In this document: piece by piece, positions 37,669-52,164 of the stretch
Layout of the letters: the number at the start of each line of letters is the position of its first letter
Numbering within the stretch: position 1 is the first letter of the stretch
Source: Sphaerosporella brunnea
Lineage: Eukaryota; Ascomycota; Pezizomycetes; Pezizales; Pyronemataceae
Direction: 5' to 3'
Assembly (NCBI GenBank): GCA_008704415.1
Contig: VXIS01000079.1
Coordinates: 91,610-155,609 of the forward strand
DNA: 64,000 bases
Translations under genes and position numbers: made by a program
The notes under the pieces: generated by a model
Databases searched by the model: none
Told to the model about the DNA's origin: nothing
The model's input: the letters and a program-made list of their open reading frames with translations, nothing else

Positions 37669-40600
37669 CGGATCATCCCAGGGGAGTATGGGACGTACTA
37701 TACCTACATGGATTGGAACGGAATTGAGCTCCACGGCATCCCACAGCAACGGGAGAGCTGAACCTTCATGTTCAGAAGCGGGTACGCCCGATCATCCTTT
37801 GTGATAGCGGCTGGAGATGCACCATATCAGCCTTTGTACGCATCTTATCTGCAGTCGTTAGCCCCTGATGTTGAAGCGCACGATTGCCATCATGGACCTC
37901 GCCGAAGAAAAGGCCCCCTTGGCCGAGTGATATGCACCTGGCGGGTGCCGGTCCCGGGCTTTCTGGTCTTGGGAAGCTTGGGTTCGGAGGATCATCACAC
38001 GAGGGGGAAACTTCGCCGAAAGATTCGCGATGGAGCACGACGAGGGATGGATCCGGCGGCGGGCCTTCAAGGTCAAGAAGCTGTTGACCGCAGATCTCCA
38101 GAACCACATGCGCCAGATGGTTCCTCCTGCTGGATGTCGTTGATTTCCCGTGGTTTACAAAGTGTACTCGCACGAAAATTTCCCGCAAAACACGCTTCTG
38201 GAGGACAAAAATCAGCCCCGTCCCGTTAACCACCGAGAAAGTTGGATTTCGAGTTCTAATAACCCTAACCCATCCGCTCCGACGACGACGACTTCCAACC
38301 ACTTGCTGTTAACGGCGGCAACCCTGCGCGGTGGTCGAATTGTTTCCCGCCGGAAATGTTATTCCGGTCGTTCACAAAACGGGTGTCCGAACTTGGGTCC
38401 AATTCCCCCGCAACTTCTGCGCTGGCTGAACGAGGCGTTGCTGGCCGCTTCACAACTCCCGGGTTTTCTGCCAATACGAGCTGAACTCAGCAGCAGCACC
38501 TGCTGCTGGAGCTGCTATCGCGGTCGAGCCGAGACATCGATGTGTTCGAATTTCAAGGGGAAACAAAGCGTGGGGGTTCCCATCTACCATCATCCTCGAA
38601 AGCGGGTTCGGAAAACGCAGTGGTTGGATTGCTGCTATGAAAAGCCGTGGGGATTATGATTGATATCCGGCATGTGCGTAGGAATGTTGGATCGAGGTTT
38701 TGGCGGAGAGATCTGGGAAAGAGGGAGGGATGGGGCTTTGGATTATCTAGAAATGAATGCCAGCTGGCCCCCTTCCCCCTAAGTCCCCCGAATCCGCCCT
38801 GGGTCACTGTGTGATATGCCCGTCAAATTCCTTGATTGGGACACGACAGGGCATACACTCCGACTTAGCTGGTCCACCCTCCCATAAAATGAGGCAGGCT
38901 GGTTTGTTTGTAAATCCGCGACGTCCGGGATTCGGAGAAACGTTATCCAGTCCCCGATGACGTGTTTCGGTGGATTATCGAATCCGGACTTTTCAACATC
39001 GTCGATGGTGAGCCTTCCCTGGCTGTTTTGCGCCCACCATTCCCACCGCCAGGTGGTCCTCGAATCACAGTGCCCACTCTCTGGTCGTTTAGGGACCGGC
39101 AGCTGCTTCCACAACAACCCTTCCGGTTTCGAGAAGAAGGGATCTCCCAGATCCCCTGCAGGGGGGCATCCTCACACCATGCCTCCCTTTCCCTAGGATG
39201 CCCTAGAGGTGGATGGCAGTCGATATCATGATCACATCGAAAGAATTGTGATTCCGATCCGCATCCAAAGTTCGATTTCGGCGAAAAGAGTCGATAGATA
39301 ACTGCAAGTGAGATAGTAGGTGTTTCCCATCCAACACCACCACCTCAGACGTACCTACAGCTATAACCGATAGGGAGGGGGGAACATCGTTGCTCGTACT
39401 TGATCATAATGATCGCTGCTGCTGCTGCTGATGCTGCCTGGTTTGCTGAAGGGTCGTGTCTCTGATACCAGTGAATCACGGCAACAAGGCTTCAATCAAG
39501 ATTGGTTTTCGAAGTCCTGACCTTTCTTTCTTTCTGAGTCGCAAGGTTACCCCCCACACCTCCCAGGCCTTTCTCTCGCTCTCTCCCCCTCACTTCTCAC
39601 TTTAACGTCTCTCAGCTAGGGATTCCAATCTCGAGCTTTTGTAGAGCGATCTTAATCAAAAAATTTTCCTATAAATTTGGCCGAACACTTATGCAGCACC
39701 CGCGTTTTGCGGGATATGCATGTTGCGAAGAGCCGAGGATTTTTTTTTTTTGCGAGTTACACGCAAGCAAAGACGGCAAGCTTAGCACGCGTGGAAACTC
39801 GCGGATTGCGGATTACGTGCCCGGCCAAATCGGAGGCCAGCTAGCAACATGCGTCTGTGCGACTTGTGCTGTTAGAAAGAAAACGAGAGGATATGGGTTT
39901 GCTGGTAAAAAAAAAAACCGTTCGACGAACACACGGCTGCTTTGAACCTTCCTAACAAAGTATACACTGCAGCAGCCTTTGCACACAATAGGCATTCAGA
40001 ACGTTTAACGAACGCCCACTGTATGTAGGTAGTTAATGCCTGGCGGCGTGCTGCAACAAAAATAACACATCACTCGCAGAGCAAAGCACCACCACCACAC
40101 CAGCTGGGCGAACAGGCAGCGTTGTTCATGGGTGAGATACCTGGAATAGTACTTCGGTATTTAGGTACATACATATAGTACCATGGGAGATGTATATTTG
40201 CCAAAGCGCCAAGCAAGCACGCACACATGCACGCACAGGCTTTGATATGGTATGTATGGCAGTTTTCGAAACCGTCGAATGGGTTTCTCGACCGTCGACA
40301 ATCCAGCATTGATTTGATGTGCAGCCGCATATGCCGCGCCTCGCATCCGCAAATTGTAGGCCATGACAATGCATTGACGCTACTGTAATCGGCTCATTAT
40401 AGTCGATTATGCATATCTCTCTTTATTCCGTCTAATGCCGCCCGGGAAGTTGTGTGTTGCATTCCACAGCGGCTGTGGTGCTGCTGCGAGACAACCAGAC
40501 AACCTGGTAACGGCGATCGAAACTCGCCCCATGTCGAATATTCGAAAATAGGCTTGGGCTGACGAGCTGCGCATCGATCTGTTGCCACTCGTCTCGTTGT

Positions 40601-41660
40601 GTTTGGAACGGGAAGGGCCCCGAGGGGCGGGCGGATTGATGGGATGGGGAAACAAAAGGGTGTGAGGTGTGCGTTTCTTTCTTCGAGCTCTCCGATTCCG
40701 ATCCTAAATAAAACATGGTGGAGGACAGCGTGGTAGATTTGCTGGGGGCGGAATGCGGACCAAATGCGAAGAGGCGAACCTCGCATCGGCACGTTGAAGA
40801 GATCTTCTTGAGCGCATAGATCATGCTGTAGGTAGCGAGAGCGCCACGCAACGTTGATCCGATTCCTGCAACAGATGTGCCAACAGCCGAACAATACAGC
40901 GTTGACCAAAAATATCGCAAAGCACACTCCGAAACTGTTGTGCTGGAGCCACACATAACTGCTGTCCCGGGAAAGCCGTGCGGGAATCGACGGGACGTAG
41001 CGAACACACGTGATGGGCTGTATCGCCGAGGCTGACAAGGCCATATGTGTTAAATTACGAGAAACGTGTTTGGGAGCCGCCACAGTGCTGAAACGAAAGA
41101 CAGATCGAACGCGGCTGTTTGGACAGCTGTTGTGCATGCAAGCCATAGTATTCGGTACTTTTCAGGGCAAATAATCCATCTGGTCCCTGCAATATCGTGC
41201 TGCTGCATCTGGATGCATCCAGTCGTGGTGACGGAAATGTCGCAGATCAGGCTCCAGCGCCTTGGTTCGAGCTCATCTATCACCCTTATCCACCCAACGC
41301 CCCTGGAACGTTGGGGCAAGGATCACCGAAATCTATGTAGATGTTGCCCTCTCGGTATGCCGTTGTTGGTTTGGTTTACATGTGTTCTCGCGGAACTGCT
41401 GCTGTCCGAGTTGCAATTGATCATGGGAGGGTGGTTGAACGAGCATGCGTGTGAGTGATAAGCTATGAGGAGGCATTACTGAGAAAGTGGCTGGCGTTGA
41501 GTTCAGCCCAAAGTATGAGTCAGTCACTGGAGCTAGTAGCCATCTTCCTTTCCATTTCCTCTCACTCGCCTCACACTCACAGATTGCAAATCACTGGATT
41601 GCAAAGCCACCACAATCTTCATCGCTGTCGCTCTTTTCTTTTTGCTTCATTGCTGCCTCC

Positions 41661-43989
41661 ATGTCTTCGCTTCAGGTTCAAGATATTCCTCTTGATGTCG
41701 ATTCCTCTTCGATCCAAGCAACCCAGTCCTCACGACCTCCTTCTCGCAGATCTGGATACAGTCTTGAGGATTCACTACGAGAGGTAGCCGGGACAATAAC
41801 ATTATACCAAAAAGAGCGGAGAGCCCGGGCCAACTCTATCCTGAGTGTCCCTGAGGCTGCCAGCCCTGTCAACACCAGCACGGACCACACCGACGTGCTA
41901 GTCTTCGAGCCACCATTTGCGCCCCCTCCTTTCGTCCTTTCAGATAACCCTCTGCAAAACAGTCCAAAAACCTCAGACTACGAAGCCGGTGGCCTATTGA
42001 CTACGGATTTCCAGCCCACTGCGACGGTTCCAGGGCGGGGCACGCAGGGGGTTTTTTCTACAGTGAAGACTGCATTCCTTTCTAAGCACAGCAAGAAACT
42101 CGATGGCAAAGGCAAAGAAAAGGTCCGAGTTGAGCGTGTAGAGACTCCAAAAGATGACAACATCTGCAAAGGGACACCGGCCTTCGCAAACATATTGGTT
42201 TCCGGGTTCAACAAGCCCTGGAAGCGTGGAAAGAAGGAAACCGGAAAGGCCATTCCTAGAGCCCAGAGCGAGGCCCACCTTTTGACCACAGCGGATCTGA
42301 GCAACATCCCCGAGGAGACTGCATTCAGAGAGCCCCTGCCAGAGATGGTTCGGATCTTGTTCAAAACACCCGTCGGCGGTGTGGCAAAAACCTGTTGGAC
42401 CTCCTTGAATGCTGTTGATACTTGGGAGGCATGTGTATTGCTCTAGTATCTAGAAGTGGTTCCGGCTGATTAAAAGACCACCAGAAACTGCACGGTTTTA
42501 TCAAATATGCAAGTCAACCAGAGAATTCCCAGTATGACGTTCGGTCCACGGCAATCATAGACGATTCCACCACTGCTATAGTACGAGAGCATCTATGGCC
42601 GCCAGGGCTAGTCCCAGGGCGCGGCACCATCCAACTTCACGTATCGTTTGGCCCGGTTCCCGCCAAAATGAACTGGCCGCTTCCGAATTTTATCAGGCAA
42701 AAGCGGAGGTCTTCGGGTTCATCAATACCCGGCTTAAATGTTGAGAAGAAGGGCAAAAATTTGACCGTCCTATCAGCGTCTAGCGGTCTTAGCGGGAATC
42801 TGGTTTCCAATCTTGTTGCGTACCTGCCAGGAGGACTGCACCTGAAAATTACCATCAAGCTCTTAGACGATGATTTAGGGTTTTCATGCGCAAATTCCTT
42901 GGTGATACATGAGGGATCACTGTCGACAGATGCTGGAGGAAACGTGGTCTGGGGACTCGAGAGTGACAATTCTTGGGCTTTCGTTTTTGGGGAGCCGGAT
43001 GAGGTGATCATGAGGAACGCAGTGAGACAGGAGTCGCTCCCGAATGTTAGCCACGAGATTCAGTATGGGTTGAAGAAGTTCTCCTGGGAATCTTTTGGCT
43101 CTCTTTTTGTTCGTGTTTCCAACTTTACTTCAGTCCTGCAGGAGCTTATGAGAGATCTTGGGTATCCGGAACGCAAAAGCATCGTAAGCCTCCAATTCGC
43201 TATTATTGACACTATCTCTGATGGGGTATATAGGAAACGACTTCTTATTGGATGTCCCGATTGGAGCTCACCAATCCTTCCCACGTGGAAATCAGAGTGC
43301 TCTACCATCCAACCTACTTCCACGGGGCGTCAATACTTCTCGAATCCACCGGAGAAAAGGACATATCTCGGGATGCAACCTACGAAGTTGAAATCACTCG
43401 GATTCTTCTCGGCTTTCTACCTATGCAATGCGACGCAGATCATGAAGAAACCCTTTGCCTACGACTAGGCGACATGGCCCGAATCAGGGAACGAGGCATC
43501 CACCGATCCACTCTAGCCTCTACCCAACCAAACGCACCCAAAGGCACTGAAACCATAAGGATATTTGAAGCCGGCGGGATGATAGTCCATGATTATGCCT
43601 CTCAATGTCCGCAACGCAAACTCAAGATCGCCCACAAAGATGAACGGAGACCCGAAGGAAACAATGACTTCCTGAACCAGGCAACCCATCAAGCCTGGTG
43701 GATATGCTGCAACCCAAAGAATCTCCAGTCCCACAGCAAAATCGGCCAGCCGATATCAGTCAGGGTTTGCGTGGAGTGTAGTCACGACAAATGTGCGCAG
43801 TGTTTGGCGAATGGGGGAGTCACAAGGAATAGCATCGGTGGGCGAGAGGTGCACTCGATCAATCCGGTGGAGAAGTATGGTCCGGCTCTTTTACCTATAC
43901 CTTTGGAACCAATTATGGCTGGGAAATGTTTGGATGAAAAGGACAAGGATAATGTTTTGGACAAAATTGCGGTGGCGACAGGCTGGTAA
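41661..43989 (+). CDS. Unrecognised 744-residue protein with C-terminal cysteine cluster
   Basis: Three exons: 41661-42432, 42477-43183 and 43234-43989. They join in phase across introns of 44 and 50 nt and give 744 residues. The start is the ATG after a pyrimidine-rich leader; longer upstream frames lack a good context. The first 250 residues are Ser/Pro/Lys-rich and probably disordered. The middle (about 300-500) has alternating hydrophobic strands and could be a beta-rich domain. Near the C-terminus a tryptophan pair precedes C651-C652, followed by C672, C675, H677, C680 and C683. This C-x2-C-x4-C-x2-C arrangement with an internal His suggests a zinc ribbon; similar tails occur in uncharacterised fungal proteins. 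There is no signal peptide, transmembrane segment or enzyme motif. I do not recognise the family and assign no function. The exon structure is well supported by frame continuity. Confidence 0.75.
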
Positions 43990-44328
43990 GATGGCGGCTT
44001 TGCTCTACTCAGTTTTCTAAACGATATCGCCGCCTTTCTTGGTCGAAATTCTTGCTTTGCGTATAGGAGGTTCTAGGTAGCGTTTATCTGGCGAGGATCC
44101 AGAGAAAGGTCTTGATATGTGTGTACGACTATGGCGATCGACTTTTGTGTATTTATAGCTTGATGAACCTTGCTCGAGGAGCCTTAGAGAAGGGAAGGAG
44201 ATTCTTTGTAACTGAGATGGATGGTAATAGATGACTTGCTTCGTTCTGAATGTCGGTCATAAACACAGCTCATCACTCGACTAATTCCCCGTGGCCCTTG
44301 CAGTTCCCCAATCCAATAACACTAAATA
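43990..44328. other. Convergent intergenic region
   Basis: 339 bp between the stop codons of the 744-residue gene and the possible 175-residue gene. It is presumably 3' untranslated sequence of both. No structure of note. Confidence 0.5.
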
Positions 44329-44936
44329 TCACTGCTCGGCTGGGGCTCCCTGCAAACAGCCGAAGATTCCTTCGATCGGTGTTTGCAAGCTTCGGCGTGC
44401 TTCCGGAACTATTCCTTCGTCAAAGGGGTGTCGCAAACAGTCACGGTATATAGTTGCATGGCTAGCATAAGAAATCCTGATATGAACCTCAATCTCCGAA
44501 GCCGCCATATCAACCCCATCCAAAAATTCCGCCGCGTGAACTCCTTTTTTTGTTTTAGGGGGAAAGGCCGCTGTGGCAGCAGGATGGGCGATAGTCTCAT
44601 CTAGTTCTCGGGGAACGACCGACGGACTATGCGAACGCCCGAGCAACCAGCTGCAATATCTGGGAGCTGGCACCGCAAGTTTTAGTAGAAGCCTCTGACG
44701 AGTCTTAGCGTTGTTGAAATTCAGAACTCAGATTGTTCCAAGGTAATACGCACCCCGTCCTCACCGAGACTCACTCCACGAAATCGAGGTCGCAATCGTC
44801 GTCCGTTCAAAGCAAGCACATAGTCCCACCCATGAAGCCGGAACGCACTCATTTTGGTGACTTCTCGGGCTTCGTGCAGCAGGTAGACGTGGTGTGTGCG
44901 GATTGGTGACCTCAGATCTACCTCGACAAGGAGCAT
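44329..44936 (-). CDS. Possible 175-residue two-exon gene
   Basis: Exons 44936-44775 and 44694-44329 join in frame across an 80-nt intron (donor GTGAGT, acceptor CGTCAG, with a CTAAGAC branch-like site). The product would be 54 plus 121 residues. The first part is basic and hydrophobic (GWDYVLALNGRRLRPRF). The second ends in a mixed alpha/beta-looking stretch. I find no known domain. The canonical donor and the agreement of frame are the evidence for a gene. The short length, lack of a recognisable family and unremarkable start context weigh against. It could also be a fragment of an older, longer gene whose 5' part is lost. Confidence 0.4.
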
Positions 44937-46900
<1,964 letters not shown>

Positions 46901-47251
46901 AGGATATGAAGGGATGGTGTCTGTATCTCTGCCTCGAAATCTGTACTTGGCTACATAGGGACAGGTTTCAAAAAGCAATGGTGTTTATTGGGACCCGGCG
47001 GAAAAAAAGCTCTACCTAGGCCTCAGTTTTGTATTATATCATGATGCCACTAGATCCTCAACTCTCATTGAATCCCCACATGGTACCAACAAAGAAGTCC
47101 CATCAGACACATATAGCTCTCCCGTTTTTATATTCATCACCAACCAACATGCCCCCTCCCTCCCCGACCCACACCACAAAGGCGCAGTGCAAGCCGAGAA
47201 GAGCGGAGGGCCAGGTTGGCGAATGTCGTATTTGGCTTTTGGAAATGGTCA
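46901..47251. other. Convergent intergenic region
   Basis: 351 bp between the ferrochelatase stop and the stop of the 118-residue gene. AT-rich tracts are consistent with two 3' ends. Nothing else seen. Confidence 0.5.
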
Positions 47252-47661
47252 TCATCTGGGCAGTAAAAAACACACGCAGATAACCCCTTCCTTCGCGCGC
47301 TTCACCACCAGCATCCCCGCCACAGCCATCCGCGAGATCCGATTGAAAACTATTGCTCGGTCATTGACGCTGTATAAAAACGGCGGCTCAAGAGTGCAGG
47401 TTTTCGTCATTTCTGCGTTTGTGATGGCGGCGCGAGAAATGCGGGGGAGGCGCGCGAGGAGAAGAAGAAGCTCCTCTACGATCTCTGTTCCTGTGTCACC
47501 AATGGCGTCGCCGGCAAGGAGCACGGCGGTGGTGGGCTCTCTTTTGTCGTCATTGAGGTCTGCGGGCGTTAGTATGCTGTGTGATTTTGTGGTTGTTGAT
47601 GGGGGAGCTTACCTGCGGTGTGTGGTGAAGGGAAAGAAAGAAAGAAGGGAGAAGCTGACAT
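47252..47661 (-). CDS. Unrecognised 118-residue protein
   Basis: Exons 47661-47613 and 47559-47252, joined across a 53-nt intron with donor GTAAGC and a perfect TACTAAC branch site before CGCAG. The frame is continuous. The first 16 residues are Ser/Pro/Phe-rich. The body begins around the intron with TTAVLLAGDAIGDTGTE and contains a long Leu-rich helix, a cysteine-threonine strand region and a final hydrophobic stretch. The size and alternation suggest one compact alpha/beta domain of the sort found in small chaperones or adaptor subunits, but I do not recognise the family and assign no function. The first exon lies only 153 bp from the POL5 start, so both genes probably share a promoter and may be co-expressed. 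Confidence 0.7.
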
Positions 47662-47814
47662 GACCAGTGTAACGCGAATTCCGGGTCAACGTCTAACCGC
47701 GTTTACCCGGTCTCGTTAGGGTGGTGCGTCGCGCCGAAAGAAAAAAAATAATCTTCTCTTGGCGCGTTTCTGAGAGTGAAACCCAGCAACGAACATCTCA
47801 CAACCCGCAACAAG
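47662..47814. promoter_or_regulatory. Compact divergent promoter
   Basis: 153 bp between divergent start codons of the 118-residue gene and POL5. It contains an A-tract near 47741. Its small size implies shared control. Confidence 0.6.
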
Positions 47815-50800
47815 ATGTCGCTCAGCCTCTACAAGCCCCTGGGCGACAACGACGAGGTGACCCGCCTGGCCGCTGCAAAGCAACTGTCCTCAGAGCTGGC
47901 AACACTCCTCGCTGGCGAGCGCACCGAACAATCAAAATCCGATGTCGACTACGCCCTGAAGCGGTTGACCAAGGGCATTGCGTCCGGGCGTGACTCTGCA
48001 AGGCCCGGGTTTGCGGTGGTGTTGACTGAGGTGACTATAAACTACCCAGCCCCTCTTTTTCATTTTGCTTGGGTGGTGTTTTGGGTGGTGAAGAAACTGA
48101 TATTGACTGTGGCAAGCTATAGTTTCTAGCATCTCTACAAGCCGACGGCAACGCTGAGAAATGGGGCATTTCGCTGGACGATGCTGTGGCGGCGGTGGTA
48201 AAGAATACGGCAATCCCCGGCCATGCGAGCGGACAGGAAGAACGCGATTACTGGCTAGGCCGCCTGTTTGGTCTCCAGAGTGTCTTCCAGAGTAACGTCC
48301 TTTTTATCAACGACGACACCATCGCGGAGTACCCCGCCGTCCTGGACCTGCTGTTTGAGCTCGCCCGGAAGAAGCCGTGGCTTATGGAGTCCTCCGCGTG
48401 GACTGTTGCTGCCTCTATACCCCGCTGGCCAGAGGTGGTAAAGACGAAGGCGGCGGAGATCACGTATGCGAAGCTGGTTGAGAGCGGGTTGGCCAAGACT
48501 GGGGAGGGTGTGGGGATCTTGTTGGCGCTGCAGGCGAATATTCCGGTGGTCGCGCCGCCAAAGGATGTGTGGAGTAAGGGCTCACCACTTTTGACGGGAA
48601 ACCTGGTCACGCTGGCTCGGGTGTTGAAGGAAAGTGGGGCGAAAGAGGAGGGGGCTAAGACTAAGGGTAGCTGGAACCCGAAGTTGGGATTCGTCTGGGA
48701 GTCGCTGCTGAATGTCTACTTTTCGGATGATGAGGTGTGGAAGGCTGTGAAGGAGGGGAAACATCCAGTGGCTCCATGGTCCGAGTTCTGGAGGGTCGTT
48801 GTTGATGGTGAGTTTTCCTCAAGCTTTATTTCCTTTGATGGCATATTGCCCCACAGCCCTTTGCCTACGTTCAAGCCGGCCGTTGTGAATCCTCTTCGGA
48901 GGGTTATCCTGCGGTCACCTATGGCTTGCGCGTATACTGGGCTAGGTGGGAGATTGATATTAGTTCGTTAAGTGACATCTCCACCCTGACCTCTCATCTA
49001 TGGGAGACTCGGGACTAATGAATGGCACACATTTATAATCATATCTCCAATTTCATTACCAGGGCCAAGGCTAACTCGTGCCCCAACTAGAAAGTCTGTT
49101 TTCCGGTTCCTCGAGCGAGGAGCGCAAATTCTGGGGCTTCCTCTTCTTTTTCAAATCGCTAGACCGCGTCAACGCACCCGAAGACCTTTCCATAATGTTC
49201 TCCAAGAACCTCATGCGCTGCATGATCAACCAGCTGGCCGACGCCGAGCGGTATCTCAACAAGGCGGCCGCGAAAGCATCGCGGACGTTAATTGCGAAGG
49301 CGGAAGCATCGGCATGGATGGCGCCTGTGATATTCAAGCAATTGGTGTCGAACAACGGAACACCTAACTTTGACAACCTCACCAAGACGAAGACTGTTGA
49401 CAAAGTTATCTGCTCAGCGGACGAGCCGGGACTGGTACAGATCGTTGGCGAGCTCCAAAATGTCATGTTGAACCCTCTGGCTTCATCACCAGATGTGGAG
49501 GACCCCACTAAGGCCGCGGAGGTGCGGCGGCAATGGGCGGCAGATCAGCTCCTCTCTGCTATCCGCAGCGGGAAGACTGTCAAGGCCGAAAGCTGGCTGA
49601 AGAAGGTCATAGAGCTGTTCACAACTTTTGGATATTTCGAGGTCGTAGACAAGAAGCGGAAACCAGCTATCCCAGTGTCCACGACCAGTCAGGGCATGTT
49701 CAGAGCGCGGTTGATGAGCTGTCTCACCCATCTGATTTCTCTCAAGGAGGGCGGTGGAAACAACGACAGCTGGCCCTTCATGGCTATTCGAACAATCGCT
49801 GGACTGACGGAGAAGAAGAACAGCTATAAATTTGCTATCGAGCTCGATGATGCTATCTCGGAAGCGTTGGACAAGGCCAACAAGTCTGTGGCGAAGCTGC
49901 GGAAAAAGCGGGCGACCAACCCTGACGATGCGCAGCTTCTCTCGTTCGAGCTTCTCTACTCCTTGATCATCCTCCAGGTGTACAACGGCGAATCCGACGC
50001 GCTAAGCGTGCTGGAAGACCTGCAGTCAATCCAGGAAAAGATTCTCAAGTCCGAGAAGAAGTCGAAGAAGTCGAAGGCTGCCGACGAGGATGAGGGGATG
50101 GGCATGGACCCGTCGGAAGTGCTGGTCGATATCCTGCTCTCATTCCTTTCCAAGCCCTCCATGCTGCTCAAACGCCTTGCGCAGACTGTATTCACCTCCT
50201 TCTGCGGCTCCATCACAAGAGCGGGACTGGAGCGCTGCTTCGAGGTGCTGGAGACTAAGGAAGGCCTCGACGGCCAGGCGTCTCTTTTCGACAACGAAGA
50301 TGACGAGGAGGAAGTGGGTGAAGATGAGGATGAAGACGGCTTGGACTCGGACGTGGAGATGATTTCCAACCCCGACGACGAGGAGGAAGACTCCGACATC
50401 GAGATTCTCTCTGCCTCGGAAGACGAAAATGACTCCGACGCTGAAGCCGCCGATCGCAACGAGGAAGAAGCCCGCAAGCTCGAGGCCGCCCTACAAACCG
50501 TGCTTTCCGCGCCAGCAGGCGAGGACTCGGACTCCGACGCAGACCTCGACGACGACGCCATGCTCGAGCTCGACGAGAAGATCTCACAGATCTTTGCGAA
50601 GCGCAAGCAGGCGGCCAACAAGAAGTCGCAGAAGAAAGAGGCGAAGGAACTCATTGTCAACTTCAAAACGAAAATCTTGGAGCTCCTCGAGATCTTTGCT
50701 AAAACCGCGCCCGAGAGTCCGCTCGCACTCGAAGTCCTGCTGCCGTGCTTAGTCCTCGCCAGATCCACTCGGGACCAGAAACTCCAGGACCGCGCGCTGG

Positions 50801-51306
50801 CAGTGGTCCGCACTTTCGCACACCACTCCAAGCGGGAAGGCGTACCGAAGATCCTGACCGAAGACCTCGACCGCGCTCACGAGCTGCTGGCATTTGTACA
50901 TGAGGAGATGGCAAAGGGCGGCACAAAGGCCCGCAGAGCCGCGTGCTCCTCTGCCAGCATCTTGGTGTGCAGAACCATCGTTGCCAGCGACCCTGCTAGA
51001 TTCGGCGCCACTGCGGCGGCGTACAGTGCTACTATGGTGCGCTGGGTCCAGGACCCCAGGCTCGGAATCGATAACAGTTTCTTCTCCGACTTTGTGGGAT
51101 GGGCGGGAAGCGTTCGGGGGAAGCTGGGGAAGGAGGAGGAGGAGGTCAAGGAAGAGGTTGTTGTGGCGGTTGGCAAGGGGAAGAAGGAGAAGAGGAAGCG
51201 GGAGGAGGTTGAAGAAGCCGTTGTCGAAGAGGAGACGAAGGCGAATGGTAACAATGGTGGTGGTAAGAAGAAGAGGAGAAAGGGGAAGAAGGGAGGGAAG
51301 AGTTAG
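47815..51306 (+). CDS. POL5: DNA polymerase phi / Pol5 (rRNA biogenesis factor)
   Basis: Three exons: 47815-48030, 48123-48807 and 49091-51306. They total 1,039 codons (1,038 residues), close to yeast Pol5. The introns are 92 and an unusually long 283 nt. Both junctions restore family-like sequence: VLTEFLASLQAD and VVDESLFSGSSSEERK. The protein is a HEAT-like helical repeat array (Pfam DNA_pol_phi). It has an acidic Asp/Glu block in the middle (about residues 685-790) and a Lys/Arg-rich C-terminal tail of about 60 residues that should direct it to the nucleolus. Despite its name, the family (yeast Pol5, human MYBBP1A) acts in rRNA synthesis and processing rather than DNA replication. It is divergent from the 118-residue gene. 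Confidence 0.93.
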
Positions 51307-52164
51307 GCGTAAAAGGGGGGAAAAAAACAAAAGCTGGCGTTTTGTTGTTTGGTCTTTTGTTTTGATTTGGATTGTAATGATAAAGGGGTGTTTTTATGTA
51401 TTGTAGATATCCATGGCTTTCCGATACTGATATCCGCGCCGCTTGCGATTCGTGGGGGGTGGCTACAAACATTCAGAGTAACAAGTACCTACTTCAAAGT
51501 GAATCTCATTTTCAAGCCAGTATTTTCCTCCGCCTCACAACAGCAGTCAGGTACCTTAATCGATAATTACGGGAATAAACCCATCACGCTAATTCAAACT
51601 TCTCGAGTCCCACTCCGACTTCCGTTTGCCGCCTCCCCCGTCCAGAGCCTCAGCCACGTACAAGGCAATGATTGGCGCAGCATCGTACAACACATAAATC
51701 GCTCTCACCTCGGCCGACACAGTCCAGCTTTCAAGCACATGTCAAAAAGGTATCCCAAATATTTCCGGCAAACGACGAGAAGAATTATGTAGGTAGGGAG
51801 TAAACAAAGTAGAAAAAAAACGACGCTGAATGCATGAATTCTATAGTGGGCTTGCCAAAAAGCACAAAAACAATAAAAAGAAAGCAATGCGCAATATATT
51901 TGTCCCAAAAGCAAAGGGGATCCGCAAACGCAAAATAAAAACCAAAATAAAGCAAAAGTCAACATGTAACTACATGTATCAGTGAAACGGAAGAACAAAA
52001 AAGGACCAAACACCATCCCCTCCCACACCAAAATGATAAAAGAAATTATCCCAAAAGAACGGATTTTTTTGTTAGTGAGCCGACACCATCAATGCTGCTA
52101 TAAAAAACAGAAACAGAAAGTGCAAAAAAGTGAAGAAATGCGAGCGACTGAATGAACCACCAAA
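51307..52164. other. Convergent intergenic region
   Basis: 858 bp between the stops of POL5 and the lipase. It is A-rich from 51780 to 52140 on the + strand, consistent with the T-rich 3' UTR of the minus-strand lipase. No gene-like structure. Confidence 0.5.

Larger units (their letters stand above)
32748..41660. other. Gene-poor tract, right part
   Basis: About 9 kb without a supported gene. From 32.98 to 34.45 kb the + strand is T-rich and resembles long untranslated sequence of the preceding gene. A 231-codon frame at 32870-33565 lies in it but has no coding character. Between 37.86 and 39.23 kb the + strand shows several protein-like but mutually out-of-frame stretches, possibly a decayed or intron-rich gene. 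A 249-codon frame on the - strand (40397-41146) overlaps a 191-codon frame in another register; neither is convincing. The last 150 bp are the leader of the next gene. Simple repeats: CAGC at 34847, CT tract at about 37122-37160, CCG at about 37274, CCTAA at 37649, GCT at about 39415. Confidence 0.55.

Noticed and set aside
38260..38271. Telomere-like taaccctaaccc
   Set aside because: Only two units, far from an end; consistent with chance.
40397..41146. 249-codon frame on the - strand
   Set aside because: It is overlapped by a 191-codon frame in another register, with no domain, no introns and an ordinary start. It is long enough to note but not to call.
49956..50831. 291-codon Ser-rich frame antisense to POL5
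   Set aside because: It is the complement of the acidic coding block and has no independent support.
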